From contig NZ_CP121668.1 in the NCBI RefSeq assembly GCF_029714425.1, positions 7,647,501 through 7,711,500 of the forward strand: a stretch of DNA of 64,000 nucleotides, written 5' to 3'. This DNA comes from Bradyrhizobium sp. CB2312 (GTDB taxonomy: Bacteria; Pseudomonadota; Alphaproteobacteria; Rhizobiales; Xanthobacteraceae). The notes below the pieces were generated by a model. It was not told the origin of the DNA, searched no databases, and was given only the letters and a program-made list of their open reading frames with translations. This document shows, in pieces, positions 32,082-41,141 of the stretch. How positions within the stretch are numbered: the first letter of the stretch is position 1; every line of letters starts with the position of its first letter. Both the position numbers and the translations under genes were made by a program.

Positions 32082-33041
32082 TCAGCCCCAGGGGCCACGA
32101 GAAGGGCCACGAGAAGGCCCGCGCGAGGACGATTGGCCCCAGGGTCCCTGCGGCGGATAATTCTCGTTGGCGCCGACCGAGGGCGCCGCATGTGCGCCGA
32201 GCTGAGCCGCAAGCCGCTGGAGCGCCGCGATGCGGTTCTGCGTCGAGGGATGAGTGGCGAACAGATTGTCCACGCCGTGGCCCGACAGCGGATTGATGAT
32301 GAACATGTGCGCGGTCGCGGGATTGCGCTCGGCCTCGAAATTCGGGACCTGATGCGCCGCCCCCTCGATCTTCACCAGCGCCGAGGCTAGCCACATCGGC
32401 TGCCCGGCGATGCGCGCGCCGAGATCGTCGGCGGCGTATTCGCGCGTGCGGCTGATCGCCATCTGCACCAGCATCGCGCCGAGCGGCGCCAGGATCATCA
32501 TCAGGATCGAGCCGACGATGCCGGGGCCGCTGTTGTTGTCGCGGTGGCCGCCGAAGAACATGCCGAACTGCGCCAGCATGGAGATCGCGCCGGCGATGGT
32601 GGCAGTGATCGTCATCAGCAACGTGTCGTGGTTCTTGATATGCGCAAGCTCGTGCGCGATCACGCCGGCGAGCTCCTCGCGGCTGAGCTGGTTCATCAGT
32701 CCGACGGTGACGGCGACGGCGGCATTTTCCGGATTGCGGCCGGTCGCGAACGCATTGGGCTGCGGCTGATCCATCACGAACACACGCGGCATCGGCAATC
32801 CGGCGCGGCCGGCAAGCTCGGCGACGAGGCCGACCAGTTCCGGCGCGCTGGTGCGGTCGACCTGATGGGCCCCGTACATCGAGAGCACCATGCGGTCGGA
32901 GTTCCAGTAGGTGAAGAGATTGGTCGCAGCCGCGATGACGAGCGCAATCATGGCGCCCGAAGCACCGCCGATCAGATAGCCCACGCCCACGAACAGGGCG
33001 GTGAGGCCTGCGAGCAGCATTGCGGTACGAAGATAGTTCAT
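32082..33041 (-). CDS. htpX: Zinc metalloprotease HtpX
   Basis: A 319-residue M48 membrane protease for quality control of inner-membrane proteins. Start ATG at 33039-33041 gives the canonical [20 protein letters not shown] with two N-terminal helices; the zinc site is [16 protein letters not shown] (~residue 130), with [14 protein letters not shown] (third ligand Glu) ~50 residues later, and further helices between. An upstream open extension to 33266 is rejected. The C-terminus ends in a short SRGP repeat ([11 protein letters not shown]) and a terminal WG, typical of bradyrhizobial copies but of unknown use. Confidence 0.93.
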   Translation of the reverse strand: MNYLRTAMLLAGLTALFVGVGYLIGGASGAMIALVIAAATNLFTYWNSDRMVLSMYGAHQVDRTSAPELVGLVAELAGRAGLPMPRVFVMDQPQPNAFATGRNPENAAVAVTVGLMNQLSREELAGVIAHELAHIKNHDTLLMTITATIAGAISMLAQFGMFFGGHRDNNSGPGIVGSILMMILAPLGAMLVQMAISRTREYAADDLGARIAGQPMWLASALVKIEGAAHQVPNFEAERNPATAHMFIINPLSGHGVDNLFATHPSTQNRIAALQRLAAQLGAHAAPSVGANENYPPQGPWGQSSSRGPSRGPSRGPWG

Positions 33042-33325
33042 GGCCGTCTCCCAAACCGGCCGCGGGCGGGCCTTCGGCCGGCATCTTCGAAGTATGAATG
33101 CGGTCGGCCACCGCAAGGTTCGTGCGTCGCCGGGCCGCAGATTCATGGATGCGCGGTCAGCCTTTCCTGCCTCGCTAAAGCTTGACCGGGATTCGCGCAA
33201 AAACGCGCCCGGGAGCTTAGCGACCTGGAAAGTGCAGCGTGGGCTTAATGCACGGTAACCGGGCACGCTGCGCCGGCCTCGCGCATTGACCGGTTCCGTT
33301 GGCTCCCGTCAGCAAGGTGACCGTC

Positions 33326-34666
33326 ATGATGGACCGCTCGCGCGCCGCTTCCGTCGACCCCGCACCCTCCCCTCAAGACACGAAGACTGACGCGAAAGGA
33401 TTACAGGAGGCGCTGCAAGAACAGGTGTTCGCCAATGACGAGGTGGGCCATGGGCCCGAAGCGCAGACCGCGCCCGAATCCGGGCGGCGCTGGCCGCATC
33501 TGCGACGCGGCGGCAAGATCGCGATCGGACTTGCGATCATCGCCGTGTTTGGCTGGCTGCCGCTGCGCGCGATCTGGGAATATTCGAGCGTCGAGGCTGT
33601 GCTGAATTCGCGCCTCGTCACCCTGCGCACGCCGATCGGTGGCCGCGTCGCAGCCGCCCAGCGCATCACCGATCAAGCCAGGCTGGACGCCGGAACCGTG
33701 GTCCTGCGCGTCGTGAATTCGCGTGGCGACCGCACCCGCCTCGACGATCTCCGGCGGCAGAAATCTCGCCTGGAGAACGAGCGGCCGAGCCTTGCCGCCA
33801 AGCTCGCCTCCGCGCAGGCGGCACAGAAGGATCTGGCACGGCAGGCCGCGCAATTCCGCGACGGACGGGTGCTCCAGCTCGAAGCCCGCATCGCCGAGAT
33901 CCAGACCTCGATCGAAGCGGCCGCGGCGCGGCGCGACGAGGCCAGCGCCGCGGTCGAGCGCGCCTCGTCGCTGGCCAAATCCGGCAATGTCTCGACCGTC
34001 GAGCTGGCCCGGCTGACGCGCGAGCTCTCGGTGTCGCAGCAGACCGAGCTCGGCGCGCGCAAGCGGCTGGATGCCGCCAAGGTCGAGCTTGCCGCGGCAC
34101 AGAACGGCTCGTTCCTCGGCGACAGCTACAACGACCGCCCGAGCTCGGTGCAGCGCGAGGAGGAGATGCGCCAGCGCGCCAGCGACCTCGAGGCCGATCT
34201 CGCACGCACCGACACCGAGATTGCCTGGCTCGCCAACGAGATCATCATCGAGGAGGTCCGCTTCGCCGATCTCTCCGAGGCCAACATCACGACGCCTGTT
34301 GCAGGCCGCGTCTGGGAGATGATGACCTCGCCCGGCGAGGACGTGCAGGCCGGACAGCCGCTGCTCAAGGTGCTCGATTGCAGCACCGCCGTCATCACCG
34401 CCAATGTCACCGAGAACGTCTACAACCGCCTGCAGCTCGGAGACCACGCCACGTTCGAGCCGAACGACGGCGGCGCGCCGATCTCGGGCACGGTGGTCAA
34501 TCTGACCGGGGCCGCGGGCGCGCCCGCCAATCTCGCGATCAATCCGGACGCGCTGAGCAAGGAGCCTTACCGCGTGACCGTTGCGCTTGCCGATGCCGCC
34601 GCCCACGGCTGCACGGTGGGACGCACCGGCCGTGTCGTGTTTGCCGGCCGCGAAGGCGCATCGTGA
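33326..34666 (+). CDS. HlyD-type membrane fusion protein, BgsB-like
   Basis: About 446 residues: cytoplasmic N-terminus, one membrane helix (IAIGLAIIAVFGWLPLRAIW, ~residue 68), barrel-sandwich start VLNSRLVTLRTPIGGRVAA, a long coiled coil (about 140-310, alternating LEN/LAS/ARL heptads), the second lipoyl half ANITTPVAGRVWEMMTSPGEDVQAGQPLLKVLDC, and a beta-barrel end. AAGGTGA precedes ATG 33326. It directly precedes a GT2-PilZ synthase (stop overlaps its possible GTG). This pair order matches bgsB-bgsA of Sinorhizobium meliloti, which make a c-di-GMP-dependent mixed-linkage beta-glucan; equivalence is inference. Confidence 0.85.
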   Translation: MMDRSRAASVDPAPSPQDTKTDAKGLQEALQEQVFANDEVGHGPEAQTAPESGRRWPHLRRGGKIAIGLAIIAVFGWLPLRAIWEYSSVEAVLNSRLVTLRTPIGGRVAAAQRITDQARLDAGTVVLRVVNSRGDRTRLDDLRRQKSRLENERPSLAAKLASAQAAQKDLARQAAQFRDGRVLQLEARIAEIQTSIEAAAARRDEASAAVERASSLAKSGNVSTVELARLTRELSVSQQTELGARKRLDAAKVELAAAQNGSFLGDSYNDRPSSVQREEEMRQRASDLEADLARTDTEIAWLANEIIIEEVRFADLSEANITTPVAGRVWEMMTSPGEDVQAGQPLLKVLDCSTAVITANVTENVYNRLQLGDHATFEPNDGGAPISGTVVNLTGAAGAPANLAINPDALSKEPYRVTVALADAAAHGCTVGRTGRVVFAGREGAS

Positions 34667-34668
34667 CG

Positions 34669-36603
34669 ATGGCGCTGACGCCCGGCCTGATCGCGCTCGG
34701 CGCCTTCATGGCGATCGTGCCGCTGCTGAGGCGCGACAGCACGATGGCCCGCTCGTTCCTGGCCGTGGTGTCGCTGGCGCTGCTGCTTCGTTATCTCCAT
34801 TGGCGCGTGACTTCGACCCTGCCTCCGCCACGCCTGACGGCAGATGCAATGACCGGCTATCCCTTCATGCTGCTGGAGGCCGCCTCACTGGTTGCGGTTG
34901 CGCTGTCGCTGCTGTTCCTCAGCCGCACGCGCGACCGCACCAGGGCGGCCAGGATCGACGGCCGCGCCAGCGATCCGCGCGCGCCGCTGATCGACGTGTT
35001 CATCTGCACCTACAACGAAGAGCGATCGATCCTCGAGCGCACGATCATCGGCGCCACCGGCATGGAGTACGGCCATTATCGCGTCTGGGTGCTCGACGAC
35101 GGAAGGCGGCCCTGGCTGCGGCGGCTCGCCGGCGAGCTCGGCTGCCATTACCTGACGCGGCCCGACAACCGCCACGCCAAGGCCGGCAACATCAACCATG
35201 CGCTCAAGCATGTCGGCGCGCTGCCGGAGCCGCCGCAATTCGTGGCCATCCTCGATGCGGATTTCGTACCGCGGCCGGACTTCCTGGCCCGAACCATCTC
35301 GCTGATGGACGACTCCTCGGTCGGCGTGGTGCAGACGCCGCAGCATTTCATCAATTCCGATCCGATCCAGACCAATCTCGCCGCGACCGACGTCTGGCCC
35401 GACGAGCAGCGCTACTTCTTCGACATCCTGATGCCGGCCAAGGACGCCTGGGGCGTCGCCTTCTGCTGCGGCACGTCTTCTCTGATCCGCTACGCCGGGC
35501 TGGTGCAGATCGGCGGCTTCCCGACCGACTCCGTCACGGAGGACTATCTCGTCACCCTGCGCCTGAAGGAAATCGGCCTCACCACGGTCTATCTCAACGA
35601 ACGGCTGACGATCGGGCTCGCACCGGAGGGGCTGAAGGAATACATCACCCAGCGCGCCCGCTGGTGTCTCGGCTTCATGCAGATCGTCCGCGGCCGCAGC
35701 GGACCGCTTTCACGAATGTCAAAACTCTCCTTCATCGATCGCCTCTCGCTGGTCGACGCCTTCATGAGCTGGGCCGCGGTTTACACCTCGAAGGTCGCGG
35801 GTCTCGTCGTGCCCTGGCTGTTCCTGCTGTTCGGCATCAAGGCGGTACAGGCCGACCTCACCGAGCTGCTCCGCTTCTTCCTGCCGTTCTACGTCTGGCA
35901 CGGACTCAGCATGGCCTGGCTGTCGCAGGGACGTTCGCTCGCGATGATGACCGACGTCTCGCAACTGATCGCCGCGCCCGCGGTGCTGAAGGCGGTGGCG
36001 GCCGGCCTGCTGAAGCCGCAGGGGCACAAATTCAAGGTCACCGCGAAAGGCGGCGACCGCGACAACAGGTTCGTCGAATGGCCGCTGCTGCGAATTTACG
36101 GCACTGCGCTCCTCATCACCCTCGCGGCCATCGCCTACGCTTTCATCCTGCATCTGCGCGGCGAGAGCATCGCCTATGGCGGGCTGGCGCTGGCCTGGAG
36201 TCTCTACAACGCATTCATCCTCACCGTGGTCTGCTTCGTCTGCATCGAGCAGCCGCGCAAGCGCAAGGCGGAACGCTTTCACCGCAACGAACCCGTGCTG
36301 CTGCGCCAGGACGGCAAGTCGCATCTGGCGCGGCTTGCCGACATTTCCATCACCGGCGCCCGGCTGATCGATCCCGATCCACCGCGTCCCGGCAGCTCGA
36401 TCGCGTGCCAGATCTATGGCCGCTCGATCGCGGCCATCGTGGTGCGGCGGACGGCGGACGGTTTTGCGGTTCGCTTCGAGGAGGGCATGGATACGCGTGT
36501 GCACGCGATCCGGGCGTTCTATGCCGGCGAATATGTGCGCCCCTACCGGGGCGTGCGGGCGCTCCCGGTCGGCAAGGCACTCTTGATGCGACTGTTTGGC
36601 TAG
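34669..36603 (+). CDS. Cellulose-synthase-like GT2 with C-terminal PilZ domain (BgsA-like)
   Basis: A 644-residue processive beta-glycosyltransferase. N-terminal helices are followed by the GT-A domain with all synthase motifs: DVFICTYNEE (~105), LDDGRRPWL (~141), ILDADFVPR (DxD, ~195), TEDYLVTLRL (TED, ~290) and QRARWCLGFMQI (QxxRW, ~328); then several helices and a PilZ domain (~530-640) with RKRKAERFHR (RxxxR) and DISITGARL (D-x-S-x-x-G), which bind cyclic di-GMP. ATG 34669 or overlapping GTG 34663 may be used. No bcsB, bcsC or bcsZ nearby; the partner is the upstream HlyD protein. It probably makes and exports a beta-glucan when c-di-GMP is high. Confidence 0.9.
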   Translation: MALTPGLIALGAFMAIVPLLRRDSTMARSFLAVVSLALLLRYLHWRVTSTLPPPRLTADAMTGYPFMLLEAASLVAVALSLLFLSRTRDRTRAARIDGRASDPRAPLIDVFICTYNEERSILERTIIGATGMEYGHYRVWVLDDGRRPWLRRLAGELGCHYLTRPDNRHAKAGNINHALKHVGALPEPPQFVAILDADFVPRPDFLARTISLMDDSSVGVVQTPQHFINSDPIQTNLAATDVWPDEQRYFFDILMPAKDAWGVAFCCGTSSLIRYAGLVQIGGFPTDSVTEDYLVTLRLKEIGLTTVYLNERLTIGLAPEGLKEYITQRARWCLGFMQIVRGRSGPLSRMSKLSFIDRLSLVDAFMSWAAVYTSKVAGLVVPWLFLLFGIKAVQADLTELLRFFLPFYVWHGLSMAWLSQGRSLAMMTDVSQLIAAPAVLKAVAAGLLKPQGHKFKVTAKGGDRDNRFVEWPLLRIYGTALLITLAAIAYAFILHLRGESIAYGGLALAWSLYNAFILTVVCFVCIEQPRKRKAERFHRNEPVLLRQDGKSHLARLADISITGARLIDPDPPRPGSSIACQIYGRSIAAIVVRRTADGFAVRFEEGMDTRVHAIRAFYAGEYVRPYRGVRALPVGKALLMRLFG

Positions 36604-36707
36604 CTCGCATTCCGCGTCCCGGCGTGGCATGGAAAGGATGGCCTGAGGCCGTCACTTCACCTAGACTTCGGGCGAATCCTCGTCCGTCCTTCCCTGCCGG
36701 AACCCTT

Positions 36708-38009
36708 ATGGTCCAGACCCGATTTCTGATCGCGGCCGTCGCGCTCCTCGCTTGCTCCGCCACCGCCTCCGCCCAGTTCGTACCTCCGCCCGCAAGGCCT
36801 GCGGCGCCCAAGGCCGCCGCGCCCTCGCCGCGCGCGGCCTCGTGCCACAACGGGGCGAGCTTCGATCGCTTCCTTGCAGAGGTGAAGCAACAGGCGGTCG
36901 CCGCCGGCGTGTCGCAGCGGACGATCGCGGAGGCCTCGCCCTACCTCGTCTACGACCAGGGCATCGTCAACCGCGACCGCGGCCAGCGCGTGTTCGGCCA
37001 GCTCTTCACCGAATTTGCCGGCCGCATGGCCGCGCCCTATCGCATGCAGAACGGCCAGCAGCACATCAAGCAATACGCCGCGGCATTCGCGCGTGCCGAG
37101 AAGGAATACGGCGTGCCGCCGGCGGTGATCGCTGCGTTCTGGGGCCTGGAGAGCGACTTCGGCGCCAACATGGGCAATCTGCCGACGCTGAAATCGCTGG
37201 TGTCGCTGGCCTATGACTGCCGCCGCTCGGAGATGTTCGTGAACGAGACCATCGCCGCGCTGAAGATCATCGACCGCGGCGATCTTACGCCCGACGAGAT
37301 GATCGGCTCCTGGGCCGGCGAGCTCGGGCAGACGCAGTTCCTGCCGGTGCATTACGTCAACTACGCCGTCGACTATGACGGCGACGGACGGCGCGATCTG
37401 TTGCGCTCGGGCCCCGACGTGATCGGCTCGACCGCGAACTACATCGCCAACGGCCTGAAGTGGCGGCGCGGCGAGCCGTGGCTGGAGGAGATCAAGGTGC
37501 CGCAGAATCTGCCGTGGGAGCAGACCGATCTCACCGTGCAGCAGCCGCGCTCGAAATGGGCGCAGCTTGGCGTCACCTATCCCGACGGACGGCCGCTGCC
37601 GAACGACAATCTCGCAGCCTCAGTGCTGCTGCCGATGGGACGCTTTGGCCCGGCCTTCATGGCCTATGCGAATTTCGCGGCCTACACCGAGTGGAACAAC
37701 TCGCTGATCTATTCGACCACCGCGGGCTATCTCGCCTCGCGCATCGCCGGTGCCGCGCCGATGCGAAAACCCGCCCAGCCAGTCGCGCAGCTGCCGTTCA
37801 ACGAGCTCAAGCAATTGCAGCAGCTTCTGGTCCAGGCCGGCTTCAATGTCGGCAAGGTCGACGGCGTGCTGGGCCAGCAGAGCCGCGCCGCGGTGAAGGC
37901 GATGCAGATCAAATACGGCCTGCCGGCGGATTCCTGGCCGACCGCCGAGCTGCTGGCGCGGATGCGCGGCGGCACGGCACAGGCGCAGCCGGCGGGAGTG
38001 GTGCGGTAA
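36708..38009 (+). CDS. Lytic murein transglycosylase (MltB/SLT_2) with peptidoglycan-binding domain
   Basis: 433 residues: signal peptide 1-22 (cut after ASA), a Pro/Ala linker, an SLT_2 domain (~50-345) with AAFWGLESDFGANMGN (catalytic Glu in GLES, ~residue 148), GSWAGELGQTQFLPVHYVNYAVDYDGDGRRD, and a C-terminal PG_binding_1 domain (~365-425) with LQQLLVQAGFNVGKVDGVLGQQSRAAV. It cleaves the MurNAc-GlcNAc bond giving 1,6-anhydro ends. It is ~100 bases after the glucan synthase gene, perhaps opening the wall for export, or independent. An upstream 709-codon extension in the same frame is spurious. Confidence 0.92.
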   Translation: MVQTRFLIAAVALLACSATASAQFVPPPARPAAPKAAAPSPRAASCHNGASFDRFLAEVKQQAVAAGVSQRTIAEASPYLVYDQGIVNRDRGQRVFGQLFTEFAGRMAAPYRMQNGQQHIKQYAAAFARAEKEYGVPPAVIAAFWGLESDFGANMGNLPTLKSLVSLAYDCRRSEMFVNETIAALKIIDRGDLTPDEMIGSWAGELGQTQFLPVHYVNYAVDYDGDGRRDLLRSGPDVIGSTANYIANGLKWRRGEPWLEEIKVPQNLPWEQTDLTVQQPRSKWAQLGVTYPDGRPLPNDNLAASVLLPMGRFGPAFMAYANFAAYTEWNNSLIYSTTAGYLASRIAGAAPMRKPAQPVAQLPFNELKQLQQLLVQAGFNVGKVDGVLGQQSRAAVKAMQIKYGLPADSWPTAELLARMRGGTAQAQPAGVVR

Positions 38010-38014
38010 GCCGA

Positions 38015-38123
38015 CCACTGTCATGCCCCGCGAAGGCGGGGCATCCAGTACGCCGCGGCCTCTCGGCTCAATCACAGTGGCCGCGGCGTACTGGATCGCC
38101 CGCCTTCGCGGGCGATGACACTG
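38015..38123. repeat. Dispersed palindromic element, TGTCATGCCC type
   Basis: CCACTGTCATGCCCCGCGAA at left and TTCGCGGGCGATGACACTG at right, with CATCCAGTACGCCGCGGCC / GGCCGCGGCGTACTGGAT inner arms. Same family as 29121-29231 and 47705-47815. A small CTCAGG-N6-CCTGAG inverted repeat lies further on at 38204-38221, in the leader of the next gene. Confidence 0.8.
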
Positions 38124-38248
38124 AGTTTGTGGCCAATAGAATTTTCGCACCGCACAAGCTACTTCGACAATTGTATTATTCCATGAGACTCCCATGTGAG
38201 TGACTCAGGTTTTCTCCTGAGATTTCCCACCATCGAAGCGAGCATCAC

Positions 38249-38752
38249 ATGTCCTTCTACGACGCCGTCGTCCCCGCCTATCTGCAAATGCTGAACAGCC
38301 TCATGGGCCTGCTCACCAAGGCCGAGGCACATTGCGCGGCCAAAAAGATCGATCCGAGCGTGCTGCTCGGCTCCCGCCTCTTCCCGGACATGCTGCCGCT
38401 GTCGAAGCAAATCCAGCTCGTCAGCGATTTCGCCACCAAGGGCTGCGCGCGACTGACCCACAGCGAGGTGCCCTCCAATCCCGACACCGAAAAGACCTTC
38501 GAAGAACTGAAGCAGCGGCTGGCGAAAACCATCGCCTATGTGAAGTCGTTCAAGCCCGAGCAGTTCGAGGGCGCCGAGGCCAAGGACGTCACCTTCCCGA
38601 GCGGGCCCGATAAGACCACGACCCTGAAGGGCCAGCAGTTCCTGAGCGCGTTCTCGCTGCCGAACTTCTATTTCCACTGCGCGACCGCCCACGGAATCCT
38701 GCGTCACAACGGTGTCGAGATCGGCAAGCGCGATTTCATGGGTTTGAACTGA
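38249..38752 (+). CDS. DUF1993 domain-containing protein
   Basis: 167 residues; SFYDAVVPAYLQMLNSLMGLLTKAEAHCAAKKIDPSVLLGSRLFPDMLPL is the DUF1993 opening and GQQFLSAFSLPNFYFHCATAHGILRHNGVEIGKRDF the conserved end. Structurally the family resembles DinB-like four-helix bundles, with conserved His residues (FHCATAHGILRH) that could hold a metal. Cytoplasmic; function unknown. Monocistronic with a 125-base leader. Confidence 0.85.
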   Translation: MSFYDAVVPAYLQMLNSLMGLLTKAEAHCAAKKIDPSVLLGSRLFPDMLPLSKQIQLVSDFATKGCARLTHSEVPSNPDTEKTFEELKQRLAKTIAYVKSFKPEQFEGAEAKDVTFPSGPDKTTTLKGQQFLSAFSLPNFYFHCATAHGILRHNGVEIGKRDFMGLN

Positions 38753-38946
38753 TTGGGCTTGACCTGATTTGCGCAATCGCACGGCCGCGGCAGCGGGATT
38801 CTGCTGTCGTGGCCGAAATTGCACATGAATTATGCTACGCGAGGCCCCGCGCGTAGCTCGCCTGCACTTTCCGAATGGCTCCTCCCTTGCGCGGGTTATC
38901 GCAATGCACAAGTGTTGCTGACCTCTCACCGCCTGGAAGCAATCCC

Positions 38947-40041
38947 ATGAGTCGTTCGACCAAATTGTTTGAGACCTACAAGCTCGGCCCGATCACGCTG
39001 GCCAACCGTTTCGTCATGGCGCCGCTGACGCGCAACCGCGCTGTTCCCGGCACGTTCGTACCCGGCGCGCTCGCCGCCGATTATTACAGCCAGCGCGCCT
39101 CCGCGGGCCTGCTGATCACCGAGGCGAGCCAGGTCTCGCAACAGGGCCAGGGCTACCAGGACACTCCCGGCATCTACTCCAAGGAGCAGGTCGCGGGATG
39201 GCGCAAAGTCACCGACAAGGTGCATGAGCGCGGCGGCAAGATCTTCATCCAGCTCTGGCATGTCGGCCGCATCTCGCATGTCGATCTTCAGGCGAATGGC
39301 GCAGCCCCCGTGGCGCCGAGCGCGATCCGCGCCAAGGGCAAGACCTTCGTGAACGGCGGCTTTGCCGACGTGTCCGAGCCGCGCGCGCTCGAGCTTTCCG
39401 AGATTCCGGGCATCATCGACGACTTCAAGCGCGCCACGAAGAATGCGATCGAGGCCGGCTTCGACGGCGTCGAGATCCACGGCGCCAACGGCTATCTGCT
39501 CGAGCAGTTCGCCAAGGACGGCGCCAACAAGCGCACCGATGCTTACGGTGGTTCGATCGAGAACCGCGCGCGGTTGATGCTGGAAGTCTCCAAGGCCGTC
39601 GCGACTGAAGCCGGCGCCGATCGCACCGGCATCCGCATCTCGCCGGTGACGCCGGCCAACGACATCTCGGACTCGAACCCGCAGGCCCTGTACGACCATA
39701 TCGTCGACGGCCTCAGCGCGCTGAAGCTCGTCTATCTCCACGTCGTCGAGGGCGCCACCGGCGGGCCGCGCGACGTCGCCCCGTTCGACTATGCATCCCT
39801 GCGCAAGCGCTTCTCCGGCGCCTACGTCGCCAACAACGGCTACGATTTCGATCTCGCCACCAAGGTGCTGGACGCGAACGCGGCCGACCTCATCGCCTTC
39901 GGCAAGCCCTTCATCTCCAACCCCGACCTGGTCGAGCGGTTGAAGCAGGGCGCGGCGCTGAACGACTGGGACAAGAACACGTTCTACGGCGGCGGCGCGA
40001 AGGGGTATACGGATTACCCGGCGCTGGCGGCAGCGAAGTAG
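38947..40041 (+). CDS. Old Yellow Enzyme family alkene reductase (NemA-like)
   Basis: A 364-residue FMN-dependent ene-reductase. ATG 38947 gives SRSTKLFETYKLGPITLANRFVMAPLTRNRAV, the classical-OYE start; GGKIFIQLWHVGRISH (Trp/Gln flavin contacts), FDGVEIHGANGYLLEQF with catalytic/substrate His-x-x-Asn (HGAN, ~residue 183) and TDAYGGSIENRARLMLEV follow, as does FGKPFISNPDLVERL near the end. It reduces activated C=C bonds or nitro-esters with NADPH, often in electrophile detoxification. Single gene. Confidence 0.92.
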   Translation: MSRSTKLFETYKLGPITLANRFVMAPLTRNRAVPGTFVPGALAADYYSQRASAGLLITEASQVSQQGQGYQDTPGIYSKEQVAGWRKVTDKVHERGGKIFIQLWHVGRISHVDLQANGAAPVAPSAIRAKGKTFVNGGFADVSEPRALELSEIPGIIDDFKRATKNAIEAGFDGVEIHGANGYLLEQFAKDGANKRTDAYGGSIENRARLMLEVSKAVATEAGADRTGIRISPVTPANDISDSNPQALYDHIVDGLSALKLVYLHVVEGATGGPRDVAPFDYASLRKRFSGAYVANNGYDFDLATKVLDANAADLIAFGKPFISNPDLVERLKQGAALNDWDKNTFYGGGAKGYTDYPALAAAK

Positions 40042-40054
40042 AGCTGCCTCCTCT

Positions 40055-40193
40055 CCCTCTCCCCGCTTGCGGGGAGAGGGTTGGGGTGAGGGGAAGTCTC
40101 CGCAAGGACGGTGACAGTTGGACTCGCGGAGAGTCCCCTCACCCGTATCGCATCTGCGATGCGATACGGCCTCTCCCCGCAGGCGGGGAGAGG
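40055..40193. repeat. Dispersed palindromic element, CCCTCTCCCC type
   Basis: CCCTCTCCCCGCTTGCGGGGAGAGGG at the left, CCTCTCCCCGCAGGCGGGGAGAGG at the right, with inner TTGGGGTGAGGGG / CCCCTCACCC arms and an extra CGTATCGCATCTGCGATGCG hairpin insert. Sits between convergent OYE and IclR genes. Confidence 0.8.
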
Positions 40194-40203
40194 CGAAGAA
40201 AAG

Positions 40204-40233
40204 AAAAAGGCCGGGATCGCTCCCGGCCTTTTC
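40204..40233 (-). terminator. Terminator of the IclR operon
   Basis: GGCCGGGA-TCGC-TCCCGGCC hairpin flanked by AAAAA on the left and TTTTC on the right, giving a stem plus T5 tail for leftward transcripts, ~18 bases after the iclR stop. It could also stop rightward transcripts. Confidence 0.88.
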
Positions 40234-40250
40234 TCTTGCCCAGAACCACC

Positions 40251-41129
40251 TCAGGCCGCGTAGCGGTTGAACTTCGATTTGGAGATCGAGGTCGCGGCGA
40301 CGTGGACGTGCTGCGCCAGTTCGGCCTCGGCGCGCTCCTTGGTCCAGCGCGTCGTCGGCACCGAGATATTGATCGCGGCGACGGCGCGGCCGTGCTCGTC
40401 GATGATGGGGGCGGCGACCGAAATGTCACCCATCACGGTCTCGTTCATGATGACGGCGTAGCCGCGTTGAGCGGCGACGCGCACGCGCTCCAGCAGCGCC
40501 TTCGGATCGGTCACCGTGAAAGGTGTCAGCGGTTCGAGCGGCGTGCGTTCGAGCAGTGCAAGGCGCTCCTCTTCGGGCAACGCCGACAGGATTGCGGTAC
40601 CCGACGCCGTGAAGAAGGTCGGCAGCCGGCTGCCGATCACGATGTCGATGTTGATCAGATGCGCGCCCGGAAAGCGCGCCACGAACACGACCTCGTGGCC
40701 GTCCAGCTCGTGCAGATTGGTCGTCTCGCCGAGATTGCGACTGATCTCGAGCAGATAGGGCGAGGCGCGATCGATCAGATCGTTGGCCTTGAGATAGCTG
40801 TGCGAGAACTGGAGCACCTTCGAGGTGAGGCCGTAATTGCGCGTGCCTTCGATCCGCTTGAGATAGCCGAGGGTCTCGAGCGTGTAGACCAGGCGCTGGG
40901 TGGCGCTGCGGTCAAGATCGGCGGCGCGCGCAATGTCGGCCAGTGTCATGTAGCGCTGCGGCCCGTCGAAGGCATGCAGGACCTGGAACGCCTTCTCGGT
41001 CGAGCCGACGAACAGGGACGAGCGCTGCTCGTCTGCCTTGTCCGTCGCCTTCGCCGCGGACTTCGTGCTGGCTTTGGCGGCCTTTGCCTTCGCAGGCCGG
41101 CCGCCGCCCGCGCGGCTGCTACGCGCCAT
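40251..41129 (-). CDS. IclR family transcriptional regulator
   Basis: 292 residues: a Lys/Ala-rich N-terminal tail (~1-35), an IclR winged helix (~45-110) with QVLHAFDGPQRYMTLADIAR and AADLDRSATQRLVYTLETLGYL, then the IclR effector domain with LEISRNLGETTNLHELDGHEVVFVAR, LPTFFTASGTAILSAL and RGYAVIMNETVMGDISVAAPI. It likely controls this catabolic operon, being its last gene (12-base gap after the aldolase gene), via the palindrome at 47585-47609. Effector presumably the imported acid or a derivative. Confidence 0.9.
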   Translation of the reverse strand: MARSSRAGGGRPAKAKAAKASTKSAAKATDKADEQRSSLFVGSTEKAFQVLHAFDGPQRYMTLADIARAADLDRSATQRLVYTLETLGYLKRIEGTRNYGLTSKVLQFSHSYLKANDLIDRASPYLLEISRNLGETTNLHELDGHEVVFVARFPGAHLINIDIVIGSRLPTFFTASGTAILSALPEEERLALLERTPLEPLTPFTVTDPKALLERVRVAAQRGYAVIMNETVMGDISVAAPIIDEHGRAVAAINISVPTTRWTKERAEAELAQHVHVAATSISKSKFNRYAA

Positions 41130-41141
41130 GCTGCCATCCTC

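Noticed and set aside
34581..38009. A continuous 1142-codon rightward frame joining the glucan synthase region and the transglycosylase
   Set aside because: Only its last 433 codons (from 36708) look like a protein with a signal peptide and SLT_2 domain; the first 709 codons are an alternate frame of the GT2 gene, which has all its catalytic motifs in another frame. No fusion is supported.
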